Below, piece after piece: positions 25,362 to 34,828 of a stretch of DNA of 64,000 nt. Each line of letters starts with the position of its first letter. The first letter of the stretch is position 1. Position numbers and translations under genes: made by a program. Source of the stretch: Microbulbifer rhizosphaerae. Lineage in GTDB: Bacteria; Pseudomonadota; Gammaproteobacteria; Pseudomonadales; Cellvibrionaceae. Location: positions 1 to 64,000 of the forward strand of contig NZ_JACHWZ010000013.1 in assembly GCF_014191725.1 (NCBI RefSeq). Direction: 5' to 3'. Below the pieces are notes generated by a model. It saw only the letters and a list, made by a program, of their open reading frames with translations. It was not told the DNA's origin and made no database searches.

Positions 25362-28300
25362 TCAGAACTGGTAGCGCAGACCCAGCGTATAACGGCGATC
25401 GTTGACAAACCGGGCGTTGGGAAGGCGCAAACCACCATCGTCAGCATTGGTCACCTGCTGCTCAAGCACGGTTTCCTCACTCAAGAGGTTACTTCCCTGG
25501 AAGGTAATATCAAGATTGTCGGTCAGACTGTATTTTATGGAACCATCCAGAGACCCGTAGGGCTCGTTCCAGACCGGGTAGGCGACGCAGCAGTCGATGG
25601 CAGTAACCATATACTCGTCGCGCCAGCTGTACGCCAAACGGGCCTGCCAATCGCCTTTTTCATACATGCCGACGATGTTATAGGCGTGATCGCTCAGGCC
25701 CTCGAGCCGGTTGACGCCGATGGTATCCGGTGCCTGACCGGTGACAGTGCTGCCATCGGCTTGCTGGCTCTGAACATTGGTGTTGGTAATACCCTTGTTG
25801 TCGATATAGGTATAGTTGGCCTGCATACCCAGGCCGTTGAACGGTTCCGGCAGGAAATCGAAGAAGCGCTGGAAGGCGAATTCGAATCCCTTGATCTCGG
25901 CACCGTCGCCGTTGAGCGGCCGGCGCACCTCTACCGTACGGGTTACCCCGTTGTTGGTAAATTCAATGTTCTGGGCCCCAAACTGAATGTAATTGTCAAA
26001 CTCCTTCTGGAAGACGGTGAAGGTCATAGAACCCACGTCCGCAAAATAATATTCCAATGCCAGATCAAACTGGGTTGCCTCAATCGGCTCCAGGAAGGGG
26101 TTTTGCGCCCCACTGGTGTAGCGGACATTGGCCCCGACGATCTCGCCCTGATCGTTCTTTATCCACAGCGGATCATTGGCATCTTCGATGTCCGGCAGGG
26201 TAGCCCTGATGCCGGTGTAGTTACGCAGGTTGCCGATATCCGGACGGGCTATAGCCTTGGAGGCGGCGAATCGCAACAGTACTTCGTCGGTCAGGTCGAA
26301 CTTGATATTGAAGCTCGGCAGCAGATGGTGATGGGTTTTCTCGGTCTGATTGGTACGGCTGGCCCCGTTCATGAAGGCTATATCTTCCTCCGAAAGGTAG
26401 CACCCCACTGAATTGGGCACAGGCGGCTCTGGCTCTCCATCCGCAACCTCTACGGGTCTACACTCAGGATCCTGGTCCGGAGTCGGGTAGGCTATACCAC
26501 CGGAGCCGGTATTGACGGTTTTTACATATCGCACACCGATATTCCCGGAGTAAGGCACCCCGAATACCTCGGCCTCCGAACCGCCGAAGTTGAACTGCAC
26601 ATAGGCCGCCTGGGTCTCTTCGTTGACATCCGCGATTTCCGCCGGGGTAAAACAGGTGCCGGGCACTTCTTCACTGCGATCGCCCATATTGGAACATATG
26701 GGGTCCCAGAAGACTTGGTTACCAACGATATCGAAACCGAGCGCGCTCGCACCGAGCGCGTTTGCCATACGCCGGCGGTCCTGAAGCAGGTCCATATCGG
26801 CAAATACAAACTGGTTTACGTTGATGTCGTGATAGCTGGAGGTGCCGAAATCACGTATTTCGTAAAATCCCTCCGGGTAGCCGGTGAACCCCGGCTGGGC
26901 GCCCTCGCCATTGGCCGGGTCGTGTTGATCCAGGTTGTAATAGGGCGCCTGCCCACCCGCCCAGTTGTTGGCCATGCCCGTCCAATTATAAGTGCTCCAG
27001 CGCACATTCTGGTCGCGCTCGGCCCAGCGCACGCCGGTCTTGATCGATTCCATCCAGCCGTTGTCGATATCGAACTCGAAGTCACCGCGCAGGGCAAGCT
27101 GGTCGCCTTCACTGTCCTCGACGTGATCCATGATCGAATTGATGCGGTAGTTATTGGGGTTGGACCAGTTGCCCGGGGACATATTCACGTTGGCGGGGTC
27201 CTGCAACGTCATCACCGGGCGATCGCCGCGCAGGTCCAGGTCGAGATTGGTGTAGGCGCCAAAATCCATTGTAATATCGTAGTTTTGCACTTCGGAGTCC
27301 ACGTACTGGACATCGAACTGCGAGCGGATGCGATCGGTAAGTGCCCACTTCAGGTTGACCGCAAAATCCTGGGTCATGTTTTCATTGTTGTTGGAGCGGG
27401 TGGAGGTGGTCATATCCACGCCGCGCCTGCTCGGCGTACTACATCCAGCCCAGTCGTAACAGGGGTCGATAAAGGGGGCGCCGGCCGCATTGAAAGCGAA
27501 TCCATCGCCCACAAAGTTGCCATTATTGGCGGTCATGACTCCGGCCTGGAACAACCCCCCTCTATTGAAGGTAAAAGGATCGGTTCCCTCTGCAGGTTGC
27601 GGGGCGCTGGCGGAATCCTCAATTTCATAGAACACACTCTGCCCGTAGGACAGATCAGCGGGAGCCACCTCTACGACGTACTCCTCCCAGGCATTCTTGT
27701 ATTCCGAGCGGTTGTACTGGGTGGTGAGAACAACAGTTTCATCCGGGTTCTGGAACTGAAGCGCCAACGCTACACCGTTGCGTTCACGCTCGTAAACGTT
27801 TTCCCGCATATTGACCTTAGCGGGGATGTAATAGAGGCTGTCCTCTTCGTACACATCGCGGAACCGGTTCATCCGGTACAGCTGGGAACCCTCTGTTTTG
27901 GTTTCCACGTCCGAATGGGCAAAGTTGGCGAGAAAACCGAACTCACCCACGCCGGTTTCCCAGCGGTTGCTGTACAGACCGGACACCTCGGGGGTTACCT
28001 CTTCCGACAGGTCGCCGTAGTTGCTGTTGATCGTCAGGGCGATCATCTCGCCTTCCTGGTCGAAGGGCACGCGGGTGCGCATATTCACGGTGCCGGCAAT
28101 ACCGCCTTCAATCAGTTCGGCCATCTGGTTTTTGTAGGTATCCACACCGGACATCAATTCCGGAGAGACATCGCTCCAGCTAAGTCCGCGGGATGAATTG
28201 GCACTGAACGAGGTGCGGCCATTGAATTCGGTGCGCACCTGATTCAGGCCGCGCACCACCACACCCGAAGGCTCGGCCGAAAAGTGGGCGGTGTCCGACG

Positions 28301-28631
28301 AAGCGGCAAAACGGTTGACGGTAATACCGGCAACCCGTTGCAGCGCTTCGGCGACGGACTTATCGGGGAAAGATCCCAGATCCTTGGCGGTAATCGAATC
28401 CACCACCGTAGGGGCGTTGCGTTTAAGGTCCTGAGCGTTTTCCAGTGACTGGCGCATGCCCTGGACGACGATCTCTTCCAGGAGAGTGGCTTCCAGAATA
28501 GAACTCTCTTCCGCAGCGTCTTCGGTGGATTCAGCCTCCTGGGCCGACACAGCCGGAACTCCAAGCAGCCCATAGGCTGCAATACTGGTGGCCAGGACTG
28601 CCCGGGCAAATGGAAGTTTATTAGACAGCAT
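25362..28631 (-). CDS. TonB-dependent receptor (mannan locus)
   Basis: About 1089 residues from ATG 28631, which has GAGGG upstream; the TTG at 28646 is less likely. Signal peptide ending PAVSAQEA, then LEEIVVQGMRQSLENAQDLK, plug motifs (AKDLGSFPDKSVAEALQRVA, GVVVRGLNQVRTEFNGR, GGIAGTVNMRTRVPF), and a large barrel ending GLRYQF. It is transcribed away from the mannanase gene, and the shared spacer holds three copies of the LacI-type operator, so it is very probably induced with mannan genes and imports manno-oligosaccharides. Confidence 0.9.
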   Translation of the reverse strand: MLSNKLPFARAVLATSIAAYGLLGVPAVSAQEAESTEDAAEESSILEATLLEEIVVQGMRQSLENAQDLKRNAPTVVDSITAKDLGSFPDKSVAEALQRVAGITVNRFAASSDTAHFSAEPSGVVVRGLNQVRTEFNGRTSFSANSSRGLSWSDVSPELMSGVDTYKNQMAELIEGGIAGTVNMRTRVPFDQEGEMIALTINSNYGDLSEEVTPEVSGLYSNRWETGVGEFGFLANFAHSDVETKTEGSQLYRMNRFRDVYEEDSLYYIPAKVNMRENVYERERNGVALALQFQNPDETVVLTTQYNRSEYKNAWEEYVVEVAPADLSYGQSVFYEIEDSASAPQPAEGTDPFTFNRGGLFQAGVMTANNGNFVGDGFAFNAAGAPFIDPCYDWAGCSTPSRRGVDMTTSTRSNNNENMTQDFAVNLKWALTDRIRSQFDVQYVDSEVQNYDITMDFGAYTNLDLDLRGDRPVMTLQDPANVNMSPGNWSNPNNYRINSIMDHVEDSEGDQLALRGDFEFDIDNGWMESIKTGVRWAERDQNVRWSTYNWTGMANNWAGGQAPYYNLDQHDPANGEGAQPGFTGYPEGFYEIRDFGTSSYHDINVNQFVFADMDLLQDRRRMANALGASALGFDIVGNQVFWDPICSNMGDRSEEVPGTCFTPAEIADVNEETQAAYVQFNFGGSEAEVFGVPYSGNIGVRYVKTVNTGSGGIAYPTPDQDPECRPVEVADGEPEPPVPNSVGCYLSEEDIAFMNGASRTNQTEKTHHHLLPSFNIKFDLTDEVLLRFAASKAIARPDIGNLRNYTGIRATLPDIEDANDPLWIKNDQGEIVGANVRYTSGAQNPFLEPIEATQFDLALEYYFADVGSMTFTVFQKEFDNYIQFGAQNIEFTNNGVTRTVEVRRPLNGDGAEIKGFEFAFQRFFDFLPEPFNGLGMQANYTYIDNKGITNTNVQSQQADGSTVTGQAPDTIGVNRLEGLSDHAYNIVGMYEKGDWQARLAYSWRDEYMVTAIDCCVAYPVWNEPYGSLDGSIKYSLTDNLDITFQGSNLLSEETVLEQQVTNADDGGLRLPNARFVNDRRYTLGLRYQF

Positions 28632-28755
28632 ATTGTTTTCCCTCAAGTAATTATTATTTGTTGTTCGGTCGCTCTCCGCAGAGCACGGCCTATTGAGGCG
28701 CTACTGCATTACCACGGCGCCCACACTGCGACGCTCCCGCCGTACCCAAAATGAA

Positions 28756-28769
28756 TGTAACCGGTTACA
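28756..28769. promoter_or_regulatory. LacI-type operator 1 (perfect)
   Basis: TGTAACCGGTTACA, perfect 14-bp palindrome with the central CG typical of LacI-family sites; identical to the site in front of the lacI-family gene at 36815. Confidence 0.85.
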
Positions 28770-28838
28770 CACTTCAACCCAGAAACCCCGACTGAGCCTA
28801 CTCCCTCCGGCGGTATCATATGGTTTACTCCGCCCACA

Positions 28839-28852
28839 TGTAACCGGTTCCA
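28839..28852. promoter_or_regulatory. LacI-type operator 2 (imperfect)
   Basis: TGTAACCGGTTCCA, one mismatch from the perfect palindrome. It lies between the two perfect sites. Confidence 0.7.
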
Positions 28853-28936
28853 TTCCGAGATTATTACAAGCACCAGGCCAGTGCAAACTTTTTATGGCCC
28901 GGCGCCATTTTGAGGCAAAAAGGTAACGCTCAGGCC

Positions 28937-28950
28937 TGTAACCGGTTACA
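28937..28950. promoter_or_regulatory. LacI-type operator 3 (perfect)
   Basis: TGTAACCGGTTACA, perfect, about 115 bp upstream of the mannanase ATG. Confidence 0.85.
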
Positions 28951-29064
28951 AACCTGTGGTTGAATGGTGGAGCTTCGGCGGCTCTCATGCCCCTCTACCG
29001 GCACAGACCGCTTAGAACATAAGCCCTCATCGAGTCACAAAATAAAAAACAGGGAGAAGCTGAA

Positions 29065-30405
29065 ATGCCGAACCGCAGAGATCTCGCCATATTCCTGGCT
29101 GTCCTGATAACCGCCATTTTCGGCAGCCTCGCAGAGGCCCGGGCCCCCGCAGGCTTTGTCACCGTCGAGAATGGCCACTTCAGTATCGACGGCCAGACCT
29201 ACGCCTATGCCGGAACCAATTACTGGCATGGGGCCTACCTGGGACATACTGATCCGGAAAGGCTGGTGCGGGAGCTGGATTTCCTGCGGGACAACGGGAT
29301 TACCAATCTTCGGGTACTGGCGCTGTCCGAACTGAGCGAGCTGAGCCGCAGCGTGAAGCCCGCCTTTATCACCAGCCCGGGGACATACAACGAGAAGCTG
29401 CTGCACGGCCTCGACCGCCTTCTGGTGGAAATGGCCAAGCGGGACATGAAGGCGGTGCTCTACTTGACCAACTTCTGGCAGTGGTCCGGCGGTATGTCCC
29501 AATATCTGGCCTGGCACAACGGTGGGAAAATTCACGATCCGGACGTGGATGGGGAATGGAATCAGTTCATGGATAAGTCCGCGGGTTTCTATCGCTGCGC
29601 GCCCTGCCAGAAACAGTACCTGCAAGCCATCGCCGAATTGACGTCGCGCACCAATCACCTCACCGGCAAGAAGTACCGCGACGATCCGACCATCATGTCC
29701 TGGCAACTCGCCAACGAACCCCGGCCCGGCAGCGATGCCTCCTATAGCGAGAAGAGAGCGCAAAGCTATATAGGCTGGATAAACGACACCGCCAAAGCCA
29801 TCAAACAGCTCGCCCCCAGGCAGCTGGTGAGCAGTGGCAGCGAGGGCATCATGGGCAGCCAGCAGCGCGCCGATCTATACACTGCGGCTCACGATACTCC
29901 TTACATCGACTACCTGACCGTACACCTGTGGATCAAGAACTGGAGCTGGTTCGACATCAAAGAGGCGGATTCCACCTATTCCGAAGCACTGCGGAAATCC
30001 CGCGACTACCTGCAACAGCATATAGAGATCGCCGGGCGTCTCGACAAACCGCTGGTGCTGGAGGAATTCGGTGTGGAACGGGATGGCGGAAGCTACTCTC
30101 CCGAGGCGAGCACTAAATACCGGGACCGCTTTCTCGGGGAGATATACGGACTGATCGAGAAGAACCGCAAAGAGAAGGGTCCGTTTAGTGGCTCGAATTT
30201 CTGGACCTTCGCCGGCTATGGCCGCGCGGCCTCTGCGGACGCGACCTGGAAGACCGGTGACCCCTTCCTCGGTGATCCACCCCAGGAGCCGCAGGGGCTC
30301 AATTCCGTCTTCGACAGCGATACGAGCACCCTGGCGATTATCAGCGGCCATGCCGACAGGATTGCGGAAATAACCACGCTGGCGCAGAAATCAAACGCCG
30401 AATAA
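29065..30405 (+). CDS. GH5 (subfamily 7-like) endo-beta-1,4-mannanase, secreted
   Basis: 446 residues with a signal peptide (hydrophobic 8-22, cleavage after AEA). The barrel shows the GH5_7 pattern: FSIDGQTYAYAGTNYWHG at strand 1, GITNLRVLALSE, YLTNFWQWSGGM, TIMSWQLANEPRPG with the acid/base Glu near residue 218, YIDYLTVHLWIKNW, and LVLEEFGVERDG with the nucleophile Glu near 334, then SNFWTFAGYGR. It should cut mannan, glucomannan or galactomannan internally. It has three LacI-type operators upstream and is divergent from the TonB receptor. No binding module is attached. Confidence 0.92.
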   Translation: MPNRRDLAIFLAVLITAIFGSLAEARAPAGFVTVENGHFSIDGQTYAYAGTNYWHGAYLGHTDPERLVRELDFLRDNGITNLRVLALSELSELSRSVKPAFITSPGTYNEKLLHGLDRLLVEMAKRDMKAVLYLTNFWQWSGGMSQYLAWHNGGKIHDPDVDGEWNQFMDKSAGFYRCAPCQKQYLQAIAELTSRTNHLTGKKYRDDPTIMSWQLANEPRPGSDASYSEKRAQSYIGWINDTAKAIKQLAPRQLVSSGSEGIMGSQQRADLYTAAHDTPYIDYLTVHLWIKNWSWFDIKEADSTYSEALRKSRDYLQQHIEIAGRLDKPLVLEEFGVERDGGSYSPEASTKYRDRFLGEIYGLIEKNRKEKGPFSGSNFWTFAGYGRAASADATWKTGDPFLGDPPQEPQGLNSVFDSDTSTLAIISGHADRIAEITTLAQKSNAE

Positions 30406-30430
30406 AGCGCTTAAATGGCAGTTTCGCTCT

Positions 30431-30507
30431 TGTAGGGTGCGTCGTGCGCACCAGAAGGCGCCGGGGCCCGCATCAGTTCTGAAATGGTGCGCACGGCGCA
30501 CCCTACC
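30431..30507. repeat. Inverted repeat of the GTAGGGTGCGCCGTGCGCAC family
   Basis: TGTAGGGTGCGTCGTGCGCA and its near reverse complement TGGTGCGCACGGCGCACCCT face each other over 31 bp. A further unit of the same family lies near 62950-62973. Convergent gene ends flank it. Confidence 0.7.
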
Positions 30508-30518
30508 GCCCAGTACTT

Positions 30519-30588
30519 TGTAGGAGCCTGCTTGCAGGCGAAAAGATCAGCGCTCCGTAGCCGTTCGCCTGCAAGCAGGCTCCTACAG
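30519..30588. repeat. REP-like inverted doublet
   Basis: TGTAGGAGCCTGCTTGCAGG and its reverse complement around a short centre, same family as 11621-11704. It lies between the convergent mannanase and GH5-like genes; the 300-bp gap holds only repeats. Confidence 0.8.
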
Positions 30589-30705
30589 GTGTACCTGTAG
30601 CCGATGCGGAGTGGATTCAAGTTCGATCGCGGCCGTGGGCGGATGGCCGCCCCGCCGCTCCTACAGGGTGCCAAGTCTTCACTCAACAGTATTGATGGCC
30701 GGCAA

Positions 30706-32313
30706 TCAGCGATCCGCCACACCACGGTTTTCGGCACACAACGTCTGTATATTGGATGGCTCCGACTTCCCGGATTCGTTCACAGCCACCAGGCGATAAC
30801 TGAAACAGCCGTTTTTCGGCGGCTGGGGTTCACGATAAAGGGACCGGCTCTGCGGATTCCAGAAATTCTCCCCGTCCACAAGATCATCGGCCTGTAATTT
30901 CCAGCTTGCCCCACCGTCTTCCGAGCGGTAGAGCCGATAGTGCTCACCCGCGGGAGCCCCCATCCAGTTTATCTCCCCATTGGCTTTTACCGGGTGCAGC
31001 CAGGGCGCTTCCGGAGCCGGTAGTTTTCGCGCAAACCCGATCGCCCGGGGATCACTGGATATTTCCGCCTGGGTTCGGCGCAAAAGATCAACGACCCGGC
31101 GCTCGTTGTTGTCGTCATTGACGGAAAAACCCGGCAGGTGGTAGCTCAAGTGCCCATCGAACTCCCTGTGCCAGTAAAAGCCGCCGGCCTCGCGGTGTCC
31201 GCGAAAGCCCCAGAGTAAAGCGCCGGCGATGGCGGGCTCCTCCGCCAGGGCCCGGGTAACCTCCTCTATGCGCGCAAACGGTTGCAGGCCGTATTCGCCG
31301 ACGAACAGTGGTTTGTTGTATTTCCGGGCCAGTTTCGCCTGATGCCTGACCACCTCCGGGTCCATATAAGAGCCGTAGAAATGGTTCGACTGAATGTCCA
31401 CGTTTTTATCCAACAAGCCGAGGAACTCTCCGTTCCCCACCTCTTCCTGCCGACCGCTGCTGACATTGTCGGCCTGCTGATCCCCATCCACCACCAATTG
31501 GTTGGGGGCCAGCCGCTTGATCAATGCCGCCGTCTCGGCCAGAAAACGTTTGTTGGTTCCACGCAGCTCATTGCCGGTCTCCCACGCCATTATCGCTTTT
31601 TCTTCGCGGTACTCCCGGCCGGTGCAGCTGTTTTTGTGGCTCAGCAGCTGCTCGATAATACCCCGGTAGGCGGCATAGGTTTTGCTGTCCACATCGTACA
31701 GGGGGCCCAATTCCTTGGTCTCCAGATGGCCCTCGCCAACCATGATGGCCAGCTCCCGCTTGCCACCCCACCAGCTCCAGTGGTCGATCACCGGCACGAT
31801 CAGGCGCAGGCCGTGCAGGTCAGCGAGATACACCATCCGGTCGAACACCTGCATGGCGTCGGGGTTCAATTCCACCCTGCCGGTGGACGGGTTCTTGACC
31901 ACATGGGCGGGCATGTTTTCCCCGACCGCATCGGGAAGCGACATATCGTCGACGGAAAGCGTGTATATCCTGCTAACGGAGTGCCCGCTTCTTACAAGCG
32001 CCTTTATCCAATTCTCCTGCTCCCGGGCACTGGGCCAGCGAAAATGGTCCGCCTTGCCGATCTCGCTGTTTTTCGAGGCCACGTCATCCTCTATCCGATG
32101 CAACTCGGTGGCGTGCAGGCCGATAAAGCGCAGCGGCCTGTCGCCGTCAAATAATCTATAGCCGTCCCTGGTAACAAAATTGTGAAACCCCGAAAAATCA
32201 CTTTCCCCGCCCGGAACAGTACAGTGATCCGGCAGGTCGGCCTTCGCGTACGAACAACCCAGCAGCACGGTATTCAGAGCTGCCAGAAGAAGAGTATTAA
32301 TCAGCGATTTCAT
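30706..32313 (-). CDS. GH5-like glycosidase lipoprotein with C-terminal Fn3-like region
   Basis: 535 residues. The lipoprotein signal ends in VLLGCSYAK. The barrel contains YRLFDGDRPLRFIGLHATEL, VSRIYTLSVDD, IVPVIDHWSWWGG, IMAWETGNELRG with the likely acid/base Glu, IQSNHFYGSY and LFVGEYGLQ with the likely nucleophile Glu, ALLWGFRGHR. About 100 C-terminal residues (YRLYRSEDGGASWKLQADDL, FSYRLVAVNESGKSEPS) look like a fibronectin type III domain. It is probably a mannan-active exo- or endo-hydrolase of clan A near GH5_7, anchored to the cell surface or periplasm. The start overlaps the epimerase stop by 17 bp, so it is the last gene of the symporter-GH130-epimerase operon. Confidence 0.8.
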   Translation of the reverse strand: MKSLINTLLLAALNTVLLGCSYAKADLPDHCTVPGGESDFSGFHNFVTRDGYRLFDGDRPLRFIGLHATELHRIEDDVASKNSEIGKADHFRWPSAREQENWIKALVRSGHSVSRIYTLSVDDMSLPDAVGENMPAHVVKNPSTGRVELNPDAMQVFDRMVYLADLHGLRLIVPVIDHWSWWGGKRELAIMVGEGHLETKELGPLYDVDSKTYAAYRGIIEQLLSHKNSCTGREYREEKAIMAWETGNELRGTNKRFLAETAALIKRLAPNQLVVDGDQQADNVSSGRQEEVGNGEFLGLLDKNVDIQSNHFYGSYMDPEVVRHQAKLARKYNKPLFVGEYGLQPFARIEEVTRALAEEPAIAGALLWGFRGHREAGGFYWHREFDGHLSYHLPGFSVNDDNNERRVVDLLRRTQAEISSDPRAIGFARKLPAPEAPWLHPVKANGEINWMGAPAGEHYRLYRSEDGGASWKLQADDLVDGENFWNPQSRSLYREPQPPKNGCFSYRLVAVNESGKSEPSNIQTLCAENRGVADR

Positions 32314-33604
32314 AATTCCGATCCGCTCTGTTTTTATTCCCGTATAAGCTCAGACTTTTTATTCGCCGGCACACTTCCATCATCGCACGGCCATTGTGAT
32401 AAGGCCCTTTCCAAAACCCCGCCTTGTAATTCTGATCTTCTTCCCGGCGATCCAGTGTTGAATGGTAGAGCCATTCCCCATCTTCCCAGTCTATCTGGTG
32501 GTCCTTGACAAATTGCCACACCCTCAGGAAGGCCTTCCAGTAACGCTCTTCTCCAGTTGATTGCCAGGCGTTCAAAAATCCAACCAAGGCCTCGGCCTGA
32601 ACCCACCACTCCGAATCCGTGTGGCGTGTTTGCAGTGAAAAGTCATAGGTATCCAGAACCTGGCCGTACTCTCCAATTCCTTCGCGCAAACAGCTACCTG
32701 AAAGTGTGTGTATGCAGGGAGAAAACTCAGACTCAAGATGCGGATTTCCCAGGTTCTCCAGGGCCTCCGCCAGCAACCAGCTGGCTTCGATATCGTGACC
32801 GTATGAGAAACTTGTGGAAATATCCGTCCAATCCCTGTTTAGGAACAGGCGTAGGTGTCCGCTTTTCTTATCAAGAATCTTTTCACAGAACCATTGGATA
32901 CTTTTTGTTAACGCGCCTTTCACCTCCCGCTTCTTGCTTGTCCTGTATAACCCTGTATAAGCCTCCATGACGTGCAGGTGATTATTCATGGTTTTGGGAG
33001 CATTCATATCCTTATCACTAAGGCGCACGTCTTCAATAGGAAGCCAGTCTCTCCCCACCGCCTCCCAATAGCCGCCCAACTCCCTGTCAACACAGTTTTT
33101 CTCTATTAACTCAAAATAGGAAAGCGCCTTATCCAGGGCCAGTCTGTCCTTGCTAAGACGGTAATAACTCGACAAGGCATAAATGGAAAATGCCTGGGCG
33201 TAGGTCTTTTTTGTCCCATCGACTATCTTTCCCTGATAGTCTACAGACCAGACAGCGCCACCGTGCACTTTGTCATCGAAGCGTTCCACGAAATAGCGAA
33301 ATGCCCGGTCGGCAAGGTGGCGGTACTTTGCTATATATTCGGGGCTTTCCAGGTACAGGCACAGTTCGCTGAAGAACCAGAGTATTCTCGCATTGAGGAC
33401 AACCCCCTTATCCGCCTGCAAATCCGGGGTCCCGCGGACGGAAACTTCACCAAAGAACCCCCCAAGATTTCTATCAAGCGCATTCTCCAGCCACCAATCG
33501 GCAATAGACAGCAGTTGCCGGCTGAATTCCTCCTGCAGCTCAGCGCAGAAAGCCGGGCCCGGTAATCGCGCGGCCGAGCCGTCCTTTATTGGCAGAATAT
33601 CCAT
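32297..33604 (-). CDS. AGE-family epimerase, probably mannobiose/cellobiose 2-epimerase
   Basis: About 435 residues, in the usual 390-430 range of the N-acylglucosamine/cellobiose 2-epimerase family. Family features: NLGGFFGEVSVRG with DLQADKGVVLNARILWFFSE (His/Asn/Arg region), KTYAQAFSIYALSSYY, TMNNHLHVMEAYTGLYR with the conserved His, FSYGHDIEASWLLAEAL (GHxxE), and HTDSEWWVQAEALVGFLNAW. In the known mannan pathway such an enzyme turns beta-1,4-mannobiose into mannosylglucose, the substrate of the neighbouring GH130 enzyme. The ATG at 33604 follows the GH130 stop by two bases, so the two are translationally coupled. Confidence 0.88.
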   Translation of the reverse strand: MDILPIKDGSAARLPGPAFCAELQEEFSRQLLSIADWWLENALDRNLGGFFGEVSVRGTPDLQADKGVVLNARILWFFSELCLYLESPEYIAKYRHLADRAFRYFVERFDDKVHGGAVWSVDYQGKIVDGTKKTYAQAFSIYALSSYYRLSKDRLALDKALSYFELIEKNCVDRELGGYWEAVGRDWLPIEDVRLSDKDMNAPKTMNNHLHVMEAYTGLYRTSKKREVKGALTKSIQWFCEKILDKKSGHLRLFLNRDWTDISTSFSYGHDIEASWLLAEALENLGNPHLESEFSPCIHTLSGSCLREGIGEYGQVLDTYDFSLQTRHTDSEWWVQAEALVGFLNAWQSTGEERYWKAFLRVWQFVKDHQIDWEDGEWLYHSTLDRREEDQNYKAGFWKGPYHNGRAMMEVCRRIKSLSLYGNKNRADRNYEIAD

Positions 33605-33606
33605 AT

Positions 33607-34788
33607 TCAAAGATCCCGCAAAACCGCTGCATTGCGTTCGATCAGGTCAATTCTGCTGGTGACCGATGTGGCGGAGCGCAAACCATCGCCAGGCGTGTTG
33701 ATACAGTAGTCAATCAACTGATCAACGGTACTGGTGGCGACATGCAGGCGGGTATCGGAAGAGGCGTAGTAGATAAACACCTCTCCGCTGTCGTCGGCTA
33801 TCCAACCATTGCTGAATAGCACGTTGGATACATCCCCCAGCCGCTCGCCGCCTTCCGGCGCCAGCAGGTGTCCGGCGGGGCGGTGGATGACCTCCCAGGG
33901 GCGCTCCAGGTCCGTCATGAACATGTACAGAACATAGCGAAGCCCCGCAGCGGTGTTGCGCACGCCGTGGGCCAGGTGCAGCCAGCCTTGGGCTGTCTTT
34001 ATCGGTGCGGGGCCCAGGCCGTTTTTTACTTCCTTGATGGTGTGGTACACCTTGGTATCAACCAATACCTCTTCGGTGACTTCCGCAGACTCCATGCTAT
34101 CGGTCAGCCCCCAACCGATACCACCTCCACTGCCAACGCTGATGAAACCGTCCTGTGGTCGGGTATATAGGGCGTATTTTCCGTCGACAAACTCCGGGTG
34201 GAGCACCACATTGCGCTGCTGGCCCGAATAGGTGACCAGATCCGGGAGCCGCTCCCAGCTGCGCAGGTCCCTGGTACGGGCTATGCCGCACTGGGCTTCG
34301 GCTGCGCTGATATCCTGCGGGCGGCTTTCGTCCTTGCGTTCCGTACAGAAAAGGCCATAGATCCAGCCATCCTGATGCCTGGTGAGGCGCATATCGTAGA
34401 CATTGGTGTCCGGCCGCTCGGTTTCCGGCATGACGATCGGCTTATCCCAGAAACGGAAACCGTCCACACCATTGCCGCTCTCTGCAATCGCAAAGAATGA
34501 TTTTCTGTCGACTCCCTCGACACGAACAGCCACAAGGTATTTGTCATCGAATTTTATCGCGCCCGCATTGAACGTGGCGTTGATCCCCTGCCGCTCCATC
34601 AGCCACGGATTGCTGGACTCGTTGAAGTCATAACGCCAGGAAACCGGCACATGGTGACGGCTGACAACGGGATTCTTCCACCGTTGAAATATCCCATTAC
34701 CAGTGCCGCTATCAGGCTCGTTTTTTCTGGAAAGAAAACCTTCCTGCTGCGCGACAAGTGCCCGCACCTTTCCAATAAAATCACTCAT
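33607..34788 (-). CDS. GH130 beta-1,4-mannosylglucose phosphorylase
   Basis: 393 residues, normal for GH130_1. Recognised by the N-terminal [57 protein letters not shown] with the expected catalytic Asp region, [40 protein letters not shown] and [13 protein letters not shown]. The reaction is reversible phosphorolysis of 4-O-beta-mannosyl-glucose into mannose-1-phosphate and glucose in the cytoplasm. Placement just before the epimerase and after the symporter completes the phosphorolytic mannobiose pathway. Confidence 0.9.
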   Translation of the reverse strand: MSDFIGKVRALVAQQEGFLSRKNEPDSGTGNGIFQRWKNPVVSRHHVPVSWRYDFNESSNPWLMERQGINATFNAGAIKFDDKYLVAVRVEGVDRKSFFAIAESGNGVDGFRFWDKPIVMPETERPDTNVYDMRLTRHQDGWIYGLFCTERKDESRPQDISAAEAQCGIARTRDLRSWERLPDLVTYSGQQRNVVLHPEFVDGKYALYTRPQDGFISVGSGGGIGWGLTDSMESAEVTEEVLVDTKVYHTIKEVKNGLGPAPIKTAQGWLHLAHGVRNTAAGLRYVLYMFMTDLERPWEVIHRPAGHLLAPEGGERLGDVSNVLFSNGWIADDSGEVFIYYASSDTRLHVATSTVDQLIDYCINTPGDGLRSATSVTSRIDLIERNAAVLRDL

Positions 34789-34828
34789 AGATCACTCTTA
34801 TAATCCATATAACTCGTACATATAAATA

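Larger units (their letters stand above)
28632..29064. promoter_or_regulatory. Divergent control region of TonB receptor and mannanase
   Basis: 433 bp without a gene. It contains three TGTAACCGGTTACA-type operators (28756, 28839, 28937) spaced 83 and 98 bp apart (starts), which would allow looping. The mannanase ATG is preceded by a good GGGAG site. Promoter boxes were not assigned. Confidence 0.75.
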
